Positions 8,661 through 17,195 of a DNA stretch of 43,474 nucleotides are shown here, one piece after another (the stretch's first letter is position 1; every line of letters starts with the position of its first letter). Below the pieces are notes generated by a model. It worked only from the letters and a program-made list of their open reading frames with translations. It was not told the origin of the DNA and searched no databases. Position numbers and translations under genes: made by a program. This stretch comes from Oxalobacteraceae bacterium (GTDB taxonomy: Bacteria > Pseudomonadota > Gammaproteobacteria > Burkholderiales > Burkholderiaceae_D): the NCBI GenBank assembly GCA_027485795.1, contig JAIXQK010000155.1, positions 1 to 43,474 of the forward strand, given 5' to 3'.

Positions 8661-11048
8661 ATGGCCACTAGCTCTGTAAGCAGCACCAGCGGTACCTCAA
8701 CCGCCGCCGACATACAGGCGGCGAACAAGGCGGCTGCACAACGACTTCTCACATCGCTGAGCGCAGGCTCAGGTGTCGATGTGGCCTCGCTCGCGCAAAA
8801 CCTGGTCGATGCCGAGCGCATCCCCAAAGAAAACGCGATCAACGCCAAGATCTCCAAGAACGATAACAAGATCAGCGGCTTGGCCGCGGTCAAGTTCATG
8901 CTGGATGAGTTCAAGGCGCGGCTATCTGAAATCAAAGACAAGTCCAGCTACAACGCGCTTACCGCTTCCAACAGCAACACCAGCGCACTCAATATTACGG
9001 CCAACAATACGGCCACCGCAGGTAGCTACAACGTCAGCATTAGCTCACTGGCCAAGCCACAGCGTAGCCTTTCGAGTACCGGTTTTGCCTCGGCCACCAC
9101 GCCGATCAATGGCGGCTTGCCGTTTGATCTGACCCTGGGCTCGAGCCGGGCAGGCGTGTCGACCGGTACTACGAGCAATCTGCCGGTACACATTGCGCGT
9201 ATCACCGCGCCCAGCTTTGGTGCAAGCCCAGCCGTTACTGACTTCACCCAGTTCAACGTAACGGTGGCGGGTGTTGCACAAACTTTTACGCCCAACCCGG
9301 CGAATGCCACGCTGACGGATCTTGCAGCAGACTTGAGCAGCCAACTGAATGCCTATGACAGCACGCTGAGCGTGACGGTCGATAGCGGCAATCTGGTGAT
9401 TACGAGTACGGACCTGAGTAAACGGATTTCTGCTGTTTCGCTGACGGCAGACCCCGCCGCCGCGGGTGTTGATGACGGCACACCCGTCAACCCGCCATTC
9501 CCTACCTTTATGGCGTCGCTGTCAGGGGTGAGCTTTGGTACCGCGGCTTCGGTCACCGACTTTAAAAACTTCTCACTGACGGTGGATGGCAAGGTGCTGA
9601 GTATCCGCCCACAGCCCGCCGATACCACTCTGACGGCATTGGCCGCAGATATTCAGGAGCAGCTGCGCGCCGCCGATGGCACAGATGAGCTGACGGTCTC
9701 GGTGTCTGGCACGACGCTGCAGTTTTCTTCGACAAACACTGTGCGTAAGCTGACTAACCCGGTGCTGTCGCAGACCACTACCATCAAAACCGATACCGGC
9801 GCCAGTGTTGGTACACCCTCGGGCACCGGCAATAGCATCAGTAATATTAAGTTTGGCTCGCCGCCACAAATTACCGATTTCAAGTCGTTTACGGTCAAGA
9901 TCGGCGAGACTACGCGTACCATTATTCCTGCGCCCGATGCACCCAACGTTGCGTCGCTGGCAGCCGATTTGCAGAAACGGCTACGCATCGTCGAGCGTAA
10001 TGACGATATCGTCGTGACAGCCAACGGCTCGGGTATCAGTATTAGCTCAACCAGCGGCAAACAGATCACGCAGGCGGCACTCACTCGAACCAACTACGGC
10101 GACAGCCCCGAGGGCATCATCGCCGCGATCAACGATGCCAATACGGGCGTGAAGGCCGAGCTGATTAATGACGGCTCGCCAGGTACGCCGTTCAAGATCA
10201 TGGTCACGGGCGCCACCGGAGCCTCCGAGACATTTTCGCTGAGCGCAGCGAACGGCTTGGTCAACTTTGCAACCGGCGCCGACAACCAGGCTAGCGATGC
10301 ACAACTTAGCGTCAACGGCATCAACTACACCCGTAAGTCAAATACGCTGTCGGATGTGATCAGCGGCGCCACGATCGAGCTACGGTCTACCACCACCACT
10401 GCGGCCAGCGTCGTGCTCACGCAAGACACCTCAGCCGTTAAAGAGAAACTCAAAGCACTGGTTGTGGCCTATAACGATGTCGATAACATCGTTAAAGAAA
10501 CCACCGACCCTGAGTCCACCCTCGAAACTTACGGCAAGACGCTAGTAGGCGATGGCACTGTCAAGCTGATCCGACAGCAACTGCGTAACATGTTCCTCGG
10601 CCAATCCACCACGCCGGGCACTGCAGTCACCAGCATGGCCGATCTGGGTTTTAAGACCGACCAAAAGGGCGTGCTGTCGGTCGACGAGGCTAAGCTCGAC
10701 GCTGCACTCAAAGATAACTACGGCGATGTGGTCAAGGCACTGACCGGCAACCAGAGTAACGTGAGTACGTTTAGCACCCAGCCCGCCGGTGTGATTGGTG
10801 ACACGGTGCGCCGCCTGAACAGCATCCTGGCGAACGATGGTCCACTACAGGCCAAGACCGGCAACGCCGAAACCGAGAACTCTAAATACAAAGCAGATAT
10901 GGAAAAGCTGCAGCGCCGGATGGAAACGCTGCTAAGGCGTTACAACCAGCAGTTTGCAGCCATGGAGAGCTTAGTCGGTAGCGTGAATGCGCAGAAGACC
11001 AGCTTGAAGTCGACCTTCGAAGGGATGATGGCGGCGTATACCAAATAA
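8661..11048 (+). CDS. fliD: FliD, filament cap protein with three tandem repeats
   Basis: Hook-associated protein 2, which caps the growing filament and folds flagellin at the tip. The N-terminal motif SLSAGSGVDVASLAQNLVDAERIP (about residues 33-56) and the coiled-coil C-terminus (YKADMEKLQRRMETLLRRYNQQFAAMESLVGSV) identify the family. Length 795 is far above the usual 450-500. The excess is largely three consecutive copies of a module of exactly 106 residues, beginning at F186, F292 and F398 (FGxxxxVTDFxxFxxTV... LxxLAADxxxxL... LxISST), equal to 318 bases per unit. The gene stands alone behind a sigma-28 type promoter. No fliS or fliT follows; flaG does. Confidence 0.96.
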   Translation: MATSSVSSTSGTSTAADIQAANKAAAQRLLTSLSAGSGVDVASLAQNLVDAERIPKENAINAKISKNDNKISGLAAVKFMLDEFKARLSEIKDKSSYNALTASNSNTSALNITANNTATAGSYNVSISSLAKPQRSLSSTGFASATTPINGGLPFDLTLGSSRAGVSTGTTSNLPVHIARITAPSFGASPAVTDFTQFNVTVAGVAQTFTPNPANATLTDLAADLSSQLNAYDSTLSVTVDSGNLVITSTDLSKRISAVSLTADPAAAGVDDGTPVNPPFPTFMASLSGVSFGTAASVTDFKNFSLTVDGKVLSIRPQPADTTLTALAADIQEQLRAADGTDELTVSVSGTTLQFSSTNTVRKLTNPVLSQTTTIKTDTGASVGTPSGTGNSISNIKFGSPPQITDFKSFTVKIGETTRTIIPAPDAPNVASLAADLQKRLRIVERNDDIVVTANGSGISISSTSGKQITQAALTRTNYGDSPEGIIAAINDANTGVKAELINDGSPGTPFKIMVTGATGASETFSLSAANGLVNFATGADNQASDAQLSVNGINYTRKSNTLSDVISGATIELRSTTTTAASVVLTQDTSAVKEKLKALVVAYNDVDNIVKETTDPESTLETYGKTLVGDGTVKLIRQQLRNMFLGQSTTPGTAVTSMADLGFKTDQKGVLSVDEAKLDAALKDNYGDVVKALTGNQSNVSTFSTQPAGVIGDTVRRLNSILANDGPLQAKTGNAETENSKYKADMEKLQRRMETLLRRYNQQFAAMESLVGSVNAQKTSLKSTFEGMMAAYTK
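9216..10169 (+). repeat. Three tandem 318-bp (106-residue) modules inside fliD
   Basis: Units begin at 9216, 9534 and 9852, exactly 318 bases apart. At protein level each has FG(A/T/S)-x3-(V/I)TDF-x2-F-x-(V/L)-x-(V/I), then a LxxLAADL helix and an IS/SSTx strand. The units differ clearly at DNA level, so the duplication is old. The end of the third unit is approximate, set by the period. Confidence 0.85.
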
Positions 11049-11143
11049 ATAAACGAGTCCCTAATAAATAAATGAGCGTCAACCGCATCATTACCAACTA
11101 CCTAAGATCGTAACAGCGTAATACCCACGTTACGCATGGCGGC

Positions 11144-11170
11144 TAAAGTTTGCCGCCCCTACGCCGATAC
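11144..11170 (+). promoter_or_regulatory. Sigma-28 promoter of flaG
   Basis: TAAAGTTT (11144-11151) is a perfect -35 element. After exactly 11 bases comes GCCGATAC (11163-11170), 7 of 8 with the FliA consensus GCCGATAA. It lies about 55 bases before the flaG ATG. The flanking GGCGGC...GCCGCC could pair but is not followed by a T-run, so I read the site as a promoter. Confidence 0.88.
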
Positions 11171-11225
11171 CCGTATATGAACGGGTGCATTTCGTCTCTT
11201 TTTCCCGTTCGGAGAGGATGAAACC

Positions 11226-11621
11226 ATGGCGCTAACCATACAACCAGGTACCCCTACTACTGTTCAGCCAGTCGCGGCTAGGCCGGTAGGCGAGGTCGCG
11301 CAGGCTCCACAGCCCGCACCCACCCAAGCTGCGCAAGCAGAACGCCCGGTCGTCGCGCAGCCTAAAAAAGCGGAGATTCAAATCGACCCCGAGGTGACGC
11401 GCAAAAACCTACAGGAAGCGATCGAACGCATCAACAAAATGGTGAGCGACGGCGGGCGGGCGCTGCACTTCAGTTTTGACGACACGATAGGCACTCCGGT
11501 CATTCTGGTCAAAAACCGCGAATCGGGTGAAGTGATCCGCCAAATCCCTAATGAGGTCGTGCTCAAAGTCGCCCATAGCATCGACGATCTGAAGGGAATG
11601 TTGCATAACCAGGCGGTTTGA
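11226..11621 (+). CDS. flaG: FlaG family protein
   Basis: Small flagellar protein of 131 residues. In other polar flagellates FlaG proteins affect filament length; the mechanism is not settled. The first 50 residues are Pro/Ala/Gln-rich and probably disordered. The FlaG domain follows (about residues 55-131: LQEAIERINKMVSDGGRALHFSFDD, then VILVKNRESGEVIRQIPNEVVLKVA). GGAGAGGATGAAACC precedes the ATG. It sits between fliD and a flagellin gene, as flaG commonly does, and has its own sigma-28 promoter, so it should be expressed late with the filament genes. Confidence 0.92.
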   Translation: MALTIQPGTPTTVQPVAARPVGEVAQAPQPAPTQAAQAERPVVAQPKKAEIQIDPEVTRKNLQEAIERINKMVSDGGRALHFSFDDTIGTPVILVKNRESGEVIRQIPNEVVLKVAHSIDDLKGMLHNQAV

Positions 11622-11633
11622 CCACGAAAGCTC

Positions 11634-11660
11634 TCAAGTTTAAAAAACTGCTACCGATTA
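11634..11660 (+). promoter_or_regulatory. Sigma-28 promoter of fliC1
   Basis: TCAAGTTT (11634-11641), exactly 11 bases, then ACCGATTA (11653-11660). This is 7 of 8 and 6 of 8 to the FliA consensus. Transcription would start near 11668, giving a leader of about 60 bases that ends in AAAGGAGAACCACC before the fliC1 ATG. Confidence 0.82.
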
Positions 11661-11729
11661 TTGAATCCGTGAGGGCTGAGTACCTCAGGTTTTGAATAGA
11701 ACGCATTGGACCCTTAAAGGAGAACCACC

Positions 11730-13880
11730 ATGTCCGTGATTAACACCAACCTTAACGCGCTGGTTTCGCAAGAGTCCTCGCGTGCTTCCAACCTGAAACT
11801 GTCGCGCTCGATGGAGCGCTTGTCGACTGGCCAGCGTATCAATTCGGCTAAAGACGACGCAGCAGGCCTGGCCATCACTAACCGCATGACTGCACAAGTC
11901 CGCGGTATTCAGATGGCGATCAAGAACTCGAACGACGCAATCTCCATGAGCCAAACCGCCGAAGGCGCGTATGGCCAAGTCGGCAACGTTCTGCAGCGTA
12001 TGCGTGAACTGGCTGTCCAGTCTGCTAGCGGCACCATGAGCGCCAGCGACCGTTCGTCGATCCAGCTCGAAGTGGATCAGCTGAAAGAAGAAATCAACCA
12101 CATTGCAGATACCACCAACTTCAACAACATCAAGCTTCTTGATGGCACTGCCAAGGATGTGGTGATCCAGACTGGTGCAAACCAGGAAGACAAGATCAAG
12201 ATGTCGTTTGACTCAGTACGCGCAAACCATATCGGTTCGGATATCCAGCCTTCGCTGACAAGCCTTTCCGGCTCGATCGGAGAGCGGGGAGCGCTGGTTG
12301 ATGGCGATTTGATGGTCAATGGTATCCAAATTGGCGCAAGCTACGCAGATGATGACCAGCTCTCTACAGCCTCCAATTCTGCGAGTGCGATCGCAAAGGT
12401 AGCCGCAATCAACCGTATGTCGGACTCCACGGGCGTCACTGCCAAAGTCGCAGAAAACGTCGTATCTGGTACGGCAATGGTTGGTGCTGGTGTTGCTGGT
12501 GCGATTACGATTAACGGCTATGCCACAGCGACTGTCACCACGACAACCGATACAGCATTGAGCCGTAAACTGACCGTTGATGCGATCAACGCCATCTCTG
12601 GCGCGACCGGGGTGACGGCTTCTGATACGCAGAGCGATAATGGCGGCGTGGTGTTGACCGCTAAAGATGGTAGAAATATCGAGCTAACTTTGGGCGGCAC
12701 CATGACGGCAGCGGCATCGGGTCTGGCGGCTCAGTCTACTTATGTAAGTAAGTTCCACCTCTACTCCGTGGATGGCTCCGCGATCAAACTTGACTCGAAA
12801 GAGGATACGCTGACGACCAGCCGCACGGACGGCATCACCAAGGCAGGCTTGCGGATTGGTACCTTTGAAGGTGGTACTGCGAGTGCAAGTACTGCGATGC
12901 GCGCAACTACTCAGGAAGGAACCGGTGGGGTCGGTACCAATACCGTGGCAGACGTTGCAGGCGTGTTGAACGGCGATACCTTGGTCATCAACGGTATTGC
13001 GATTGGTGGGGCTGTGGCAACTGATGATCAATTTTCTTATCAGTCCACCACAAACACCACAACTGGTAGCCAGCGAGCAGCGAGTGCGATTGCTATCGCC
13101 GCAGCGATCAATAAGCAGACTGATCGGACAGGCGTCAAAGCAACCGCCGAAGCTAACGTTATTCGTGGTAACGCGACCTGGTCAGCTGGTGGTACAACTG
13201 CTGCAACCGTAACTCTGAATGGCGCGACCCTGACGATCGACACTCGTGATATCGATACCGTCGTAGATTCGTTCAATGAAAAATCGGGTCAGACAGGCGT
13301 TACCGCTAGCCGTTACGGTACTGCACTGGAGCTGCGCGCAGCTGATGGCAGAAATATCACGATCGGCGCAAGTGATGCAGCGATCGCAAATCTGGGTCTA
13401 GCTGGCACAGGAATCCAAACTAATGGTTCAACTTCCCTAGTGACGTTCTACTCGTCTGTTAAGTTAGAGTCAGATGAGGCATTCACGGTTGAGAGTGGCT
13501 TCGAGGGTGTTCTAAACTTCGAACGCTTAGGCTTCCGCCGCGGTACCTTCGGCGGTGCAGTCGGCGACAAAGTTTCGGAAATCAACGTCACCACTCAGCA
13601 AGGTGCTAACGATGCAATTAGGGCGCTGGATGCGGCGATCAACCAGGTATCAGCAGCTCAAGCAATGTCGGGTGCGCTGAACAACCGCTTGGATGTGATT
13701 GTCAATAATCTGTCGGAAGGCTTGCAGAACATGTCAGCATCCCGTAGCCGTATCCTTGATACCGACTACGCGACGGAAACTACCGAGCTGGCGAAGCAGC
13801 AGATCATCCAGCAGGCTGCAACCGCGATGCTTGCTCAGGCAAACCAGCAGCCACAAGGCGTACTGGCCCTGCTCAGATAA
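11730..13880 (+). CDS. fliC: Flagellin FliC1 (716 residues)
   Basis: Filament subunit secreted through the flagellar export apparatus. The conserved D0/D1 ends are intact: N-terminal MSVINTNLNALVSQ, LSTGQRINSAKDDAAGLAI and QTAEGAYGQVGNVLQRMRELAVQ; C-terminal MSASRSRILDTDYATETTELAKQQI and AATAMLAQANQQPQGVLALL. The central variable region is about 200 residues longer than in an average 500-residue flagellin. It contains two related units, beginning LMVNGIQIGASYADDD (residue 194) and LVINGIAIGG (residue 418), each ending in DGRNI (residues 313 and 539). The strong ribosome site, sigma-28 promoter and terminator make it a self-contained unit. It is rich in exposed Ser/Thr, the usual O-glycosylation targets. 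Confidence 0.96.
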   Translation: MSVINTNLNALVSQESSRASNLKLSRSMERLSTGQRINSAKDDAAGLAITNRMTAQVRGIQMAIKNSNDAISMSQTAEGAYGQVGNVLQRMRELAVQSASGTMSASDRSSIQLEVDQLKEEINHIADTTNFNNIKLLDGTAKDVVIQTGANQEDKIKMSFDSVRANHIGSDIQPSLTSLSGSIGERGALVDGDLMVNGIQIGASYADDDQLSTASNSASAIAKVAAINRMSDSTGVTAKVAENVVSGTAMVGAGVAGAITINGYATATVTTTTDTALSRKLTVDAINAISGATGVTASDTQSDNGGVVLTAKDGRNIELTLGGTMTAAASGLAAQSTYVSKFHLYSVDGSAIKLDSKEDTLTTSRTDGITKAGLRIGTFEGGTASASTAMRATTQEGTGGVGTNTVADVAGVLNGDTLVINGIAIGGAVATDDQFSYQSTTNTTTGSQRAASAIAIAAAINKQTDRTGVKATAEANVIRGNATWSAGGTTAATVTLNGATLTIDTRDIDTVVDSFNEKSGQTGVTASRYGTALELRAADGRNITIGASDAAIANLGLAGTGIQTNGSTSLVTFYSSVKLESDEAFTVESGFEGVLNFERLGFRRGTFGGAVGDKVSEINVTTQQGANDAIRALDAAINQVSAAQAMSGALNNRLDVIVNNLSEGLQNMSASRSRILDTDYATETTELAKQQIIQQAATAMLAQANQQPQGVLALLR

Positions 13881-13902
13881 TCAGCAGCGTCTTTCAAAAA
13901 TT

Positions 13903-13932
13903 AGCCGGGGTAGCGATACCCCGGCTTTTTTT
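13903..13932 (+). terminator. Rho-independent terminator of fliC1
   Basis: A perfect 10-bp stem AGCCGGGGTA / TACCCCGGCT around a GCGA loop (13903-13926), followed by a run of T (13926-13932). It begins 22 bases after the fliC1 stop codon. Confidence 0.95.
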
Positions 13933-13960
13933 CGTCCAGAGTAGTCGAGAGGTAGAATCC

Positions 13961-13980
13961 AGTCAGAAACAGAACTGACT
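13961..13980. repeat. Short inverted repeat before the TPR-glycosyltransferase gene
   Basis: AGTCAG and CTGACT flank an 8-base centre, 19 bases before the ATG at 13999. It may be an operator or a leader hairpin. I find no sigma-28 or sigma-54 promoter in this 66-base gap, so how the downstream gene is transcribed is unclear. Confidence 0.35.
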
Positions 13981-13998
13981 CGAGGGTGAGTAATCGTT

Positions 13999-15588
13999 AT
14001 GACAATTTCTCCAGATTGGATGCGCGCGATTCTAACTGCTGAGCCATCGCACGCCGAGGAGATGCTTAGTGATTTACTGGCAGAGGATACTTGCCAGCTT
14101 GATGATCTTGCCCATCTTGGTGCAAGTCTTGCCCCACGCGGATTGTATGGCCTTGCCGAAAAAGTGTTTGCCAAATGGGCGTCGGTAACCCCGGATAACC
14201 CTGAGCCTTGGACTAATCTTGGCTTATGCCTCAGTCGTCAGAAAAAATTCAAAGAAGCTCGCGGCGTTCTTGAGTATGCATTAGAGCTCAATCCGGACTA
14301 CCTTCCTGCTATGAATAACTTGGGCGAGGTGTACCAAGAGCTCGGTGAGCATGATCTACAGATGAAGAACTGCCTTCAGGCAGTGAGTAAACATCCGAAC
14401 TCAGCGCTGGCTTTCAATAACCTTGGCTCTGCATTCGTCGAAAAGGGACTGTTTGAAGAAGCAAAGCATGCCTTTGAAACGAGTGTGATGTTGGATCCAT
14501 CTTCATTCCTAGCAAGATTCAATCTTGCTAAGGAAGCTTCTCAGGCCGGAAACGTTCAATCAGCGATTCAGCAGTTGGAAAACTTAAAGGCTGGAGATTT
14601 CGCTAAAAATCAGCGCCAATTCGATATGCTGGAGCTGCAGCTAGGTATCGAGTACCTGATCTGCGGGCGAATAAAGGAAGGTTGGGCGCTTTATGAAAAA
14701 GGCTTTTCATCTGCAATTCCAGCTTCGCTAGCGCGCGGGCCGCAACGACAGTTCTCGGTGCCCATGTGGGATGGACAGAGTCTTTCTCCAGGCGAGCGGC
14801 TGATGATCTGGCGGGAGCAGGGCGTTGGTGACGAAATCCGGTTCGCTACGCTCATACCCTTGTTACCGCAATCGGTTCGAAACAATCTGGTGCTTGAGTG
14901 CGACCACAGGCTGGTGAATCTATTTGCGAGGTCGATGCCGGAAGTTAGGGTCAGGGCAGAGTCACAAACGACGAACGACTTTAGTTATCACCTTCCAATC
15001 GGCTCGCTACCTCGACTGTTGATGAGCTCGGTGGATGTTCTTCGAGACGTACCACCCTTGCTTAACCCTAATTCTACTGACGTAGCAAAATTCGCTGGTA
15101 GGTTAGCCGAGTTCAAAGACCGAAAGCTGATAGGGATTTGCTGGCGCAGTCATAAGCTATCAGCTACGAGGAATAAAAAATACACGGCGCTTGAGGATTG
15201 GCGCAGTGTTTTGTCAATGCCTGGGGCACTTTTTGTGAATTTGCAGTATGGTGAGTGCGAGGAGGAGATTCAGCAGATCGAGCGTGAGCTTGGTATTCGT
15301 ATCCTGCGTTGGCCAGATCTCGATCTGATGAATGATTTCAGTAGTGTTGCTTCACTGATAAAAAACCTGGACCTAGTAGTATCGATATCCTCAGCCGTTG
15401 TGCCGTTAGCGGGAGCAGTAGGTACACAGACGATCTCCATGACTCGCCAAAACTGGGTTTTGCTGGGGGAGACAAATACCTACCCGTGGTTCCCGTCAGT
15501 GATGCCAGTTGTTGTACCGCATGGTGAGGCAATGGCGGCAGCATTGCCGGTGGTTGCAGAGCGGGTTCGAGGCTTGATTCAGGTCTAA
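13999..15588 (+). CDS. TPR protein with degenerate glycosyltransferase domain (FlmG-like)
   Basis: 529 residues. The first 200 or so are tetratricopeptide repeats (NPEPWTNLGLCLSRQKKFKEA, NPDYLPAMNNLGEVYQELG, SALAFNNLGSAFVEKGLFEEA). The rest is a GT-B-like domain related to the three paralogues at 26959-31572: EQGVGDEIRF (residue 273), ICWRSHK, FVNLQYGE and a C-terminal WFPS block. The layout matches FlmG of Caulobacter, whose TPR half binds flagellin and whose second half glycosylates it. Here the motif TAHLAAALG of the paralogues reads VVPLAGAVG, so the conserved His is replaced by Pro469; activity or substrate may differ. It sits directly downstream of fliC1. Role in flagellin glycosylation is inferred from architecture and place. 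Confidence 0.82.
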   Translation: MTISPDWMRAILTAEPSHAEEMLSDLLAEDTCQLDDLAHLGASLAPRGLYGLAEKVFAKWASVTPDNPEPWTNLGLCLSRQKKFKEARGVLEYALELNPDYLPAMNNLGEVYQELGEHDLQMKNCLQAVSKHPNSALAFNNLGSAFVEKGLFEEAKHAFETSVMLDPSSFLARFNLAKEASQAGNVQSAIQQLENLKAGDFAKNQRQFDMLELQLGIEYLICGRIKEGWALYEKGFSSAIPASLARGPQRQFSVPMWDGQSLSPGERLMIWREQGVGDEIRFATLIPLLPQSVRNNLVLECDHRLVNLFARSMPEVRVRAESQTTNDFSYHLPIGSLPRLLMSSVDVLRDVPPLLNPNSTDVAKFAGRLAEFKDRKLIGICWRSHKLSATRNKKYTALEDWRSVLSMPGALFVNLQYGECEEEIQQIERELGIRILRWPDLDLMNDFSSVASLIKNLDLVVSISSAVVPLAGAVGTQTISMTRQNWVLLGETNTYPWFPSVMPVVVPHGEAMAAALPVVAERVRGLIQV

Positions 15589-15604
15589 GGGTACGGCGCG
15601 AACA

Positions 15605-16318
15605 CTAATCTGTGCGAATGAGCACGCAGATGATTTCATGCAAATTTAGCTCGAAATGGGCCACGAAGCCTGGGAAGTTAATGAACTCAGTACCTAGAGC
15701 TAATGTACGCATTAGTGCTTTTGCATCCCAAGCATGATAGTGGATAGAGTAGTTAATCTGCTGTAAATGAGCCGCTCTCGCCTCAGCATCCTCTCCTTCC
15801 CGGCCCTCTACCTTTGTCGCCCATTCCAAATAGTGTGCTGCACGGTGCTTACCGTGCCCTTCCTTATAGTCCTGCACCAGATGCTCGAACGATGTAACTT
15901 GTCGGTGGCGATCGAAGGTGTAGTCGCGGTTAGGTACCGCATAAAATAGTCGCCCACCTTTACGTAACTTGCTAGCATGGACAGCTAATGTGCCTAGCAG
16001 ATCTTCGCAATGCTCAAGAAAATGATTTGCAACGATGAAATCCAAACTTCCTTCATCGAACTTATGAAGCATTTCACCGTCATCGATGACGTCGGGTGAC
16101 TGCAGCATTCGGTGTGCCATTTCTGGATATTCATTACGAAGATCTTCTAGGCTAAAGCGGTCAACGTATATCGCTTGGGCGTTTGGAGGCAGATCAAGCG
16201 GTGTGCCTAGTGCACCAATCTCAATGCCGGTACCACCGATATAGCGGCGAGCGATATGGGCGCGTAAGATGCGCTTGTCATTAACTACACTTGGAGCAGA
16301 TCTGGCTGGCTGGTTCAT
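15605..16318 (-). CDS. Class I SAM-dependent methyltransferase
   Basis: 237 residues of the Methyltransf_11 type. A SAM-binding glycine region occurs early (GTGIEIGALGTPLDL, about residues 29-43). The strand FIVANHFLEHCEDLLGTL and the KLRKGGRLFYAVPN segment correspond to later motifs of the fold. It is the last gene of the 13-gene sugar operon, 94 bases after the CmcI-like gene, and ends convergently with the TPR gene at 15588. It probably O- or N-methylates the flagellin glycan or its sugar precursor; the acceptor cannot be told from sequence. Confidence 0.8.
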   Translation of the reverse strand: MNQPARSAPSVVNDKRILRAHIARRYIGGTGIEIGALGTPLDLPPNAQAIYVDRFSLEDLRNEYPEMAHRMLQSPDVIDDGEMLHKFDEGSLDFIVANHFLEHCEDLLGTLAVHASKLRKGGRLFYAVPNRDYTFDRHRQVTSFEHLVQDYKEGHGKHRAAHYLEWATKVEGREGEDAEARAAHLQQINYSIHYHAWDAKALMRTLALGTEFINFPGFVAHFELNLHEIICVLIRTD

Positions 16319-16412
16319 GATTCTAGTGGTAAGTGAGTTAGGATGCTCTTTTTCTCAAAGCATTTTGCGTTTTCAGGATTATTTTGGAACACTTAACAGA
16401 GCGAGACTATGC

Positions 16413-17195
16413 TCACTCACTTATCCGTTTCAAATACCCATCAGGCGCAACAGTTATCAGCAACTTGTGCTGAATAGCCTTATCGATCTCAAATTCCGGG
16501 TGTGATTTAAGGTACTCCCAGACCGCAGTCTTCGGATTGTTGCCTGGCCCCCAAGGGCGGTCGGGAAACATCTCTTTTGGCATATCCTCAACGATCGTAT
16601 CGAACACGACGCAGTAGCTATCGACGCTAGCCAGTGAGGCATAGGCTTCCAACTCAGCTAATACATGCTCATGAGTATGGTTACTGTCTAAGCACACTAG
16701 GATTCGCTCATAGTCCTTGGCGATCGTTTGGACTTGATCGATGATCTCCGGACTAACACTAGAACCTTCGATCATTTGAATTCGGGATGCCATAGGGTGT
16801 CCCTCAATCGCCTCACGGTTGTGCGCGCGGATATCGATGTCGATCCCTAATACCTTTCGTTTGGATTCTTTTGGGTTGAGGGTTGTACCTGACTCAATCG
16901 CTTCACACATATCAAGCAATGCAAGCATAGAGGCGCTCATGATCAATGATCCGCCATGAGCAATCCCGGTTTCTATGATCAAGTCAGGTTTTATCTGCCA
17001 TATAAGTTCTTGCATTGCCCATGCATCATTCGGAAATTGAATTGCCGGCCGGCCTAGCCAAGAAAAGTTATACGCCCATTTATGTGCAGTGATTTCACGC
17101 ACCCAAATGCGGGATAGGGAATGCAGGTCTGTATCCTTGCTAAGCCCTTCTATATTGCTTTTAACCTCATCCCTGAATTTATCAATAGGGTTCAT
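16413..17195 (-). CDS. CmcI / cephalosporin hydroxylase family methyltransferase
   Basis: 260 residues matching the CmcI family (PF04989). The family has a SAM-methyltransferase fold and includes rhamnosyl O-methyltransferases. Visible landmarks are IIETGIAHGGS (about residues 91-101), VLGIDIDIRAHNR, VCLDSNHTHEHVLAELEAY and FPDRPWGPGNNPKTAV, which are characteristic. The start overlaps the end of the WbqC-like gene by 14 bases, so the two are translationally linked. In a glycan operon the most likely role is O-methylation of a sugar hydroxyl. Confidence 0.83.
   Translation of the reverse strand: MNPIDKFRDEVKSNIEGLSKDTDLHSLSRIWVREITAHKWAYNFSWLGRPAIQFPNDAWAMQELIWQIKPDLIIETGIAHGGSLIMSASMLALLDMCEAIESGTTLNPKESKRKVLGIDIDIRAHNREAIEGHPMASRIQMIEGSSVSPEIIDQVQTIAKDYERILVCLDSNHTHEHVLAELEAYASLASVDSYCVVFDTIVEDMPKEMFPDRPWGPGNNPKTAVWEYLKSHPEFEIDKAIQHKLLITVAPDGYLKRISE

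Noticed and set aside
11138-11158. GGCGGC/GCCGCC inverted repeat as a terminator of fliD
   Set aside because: No T-run follows, and its centre is the -35 element of an excellent sigma-28 promoter.
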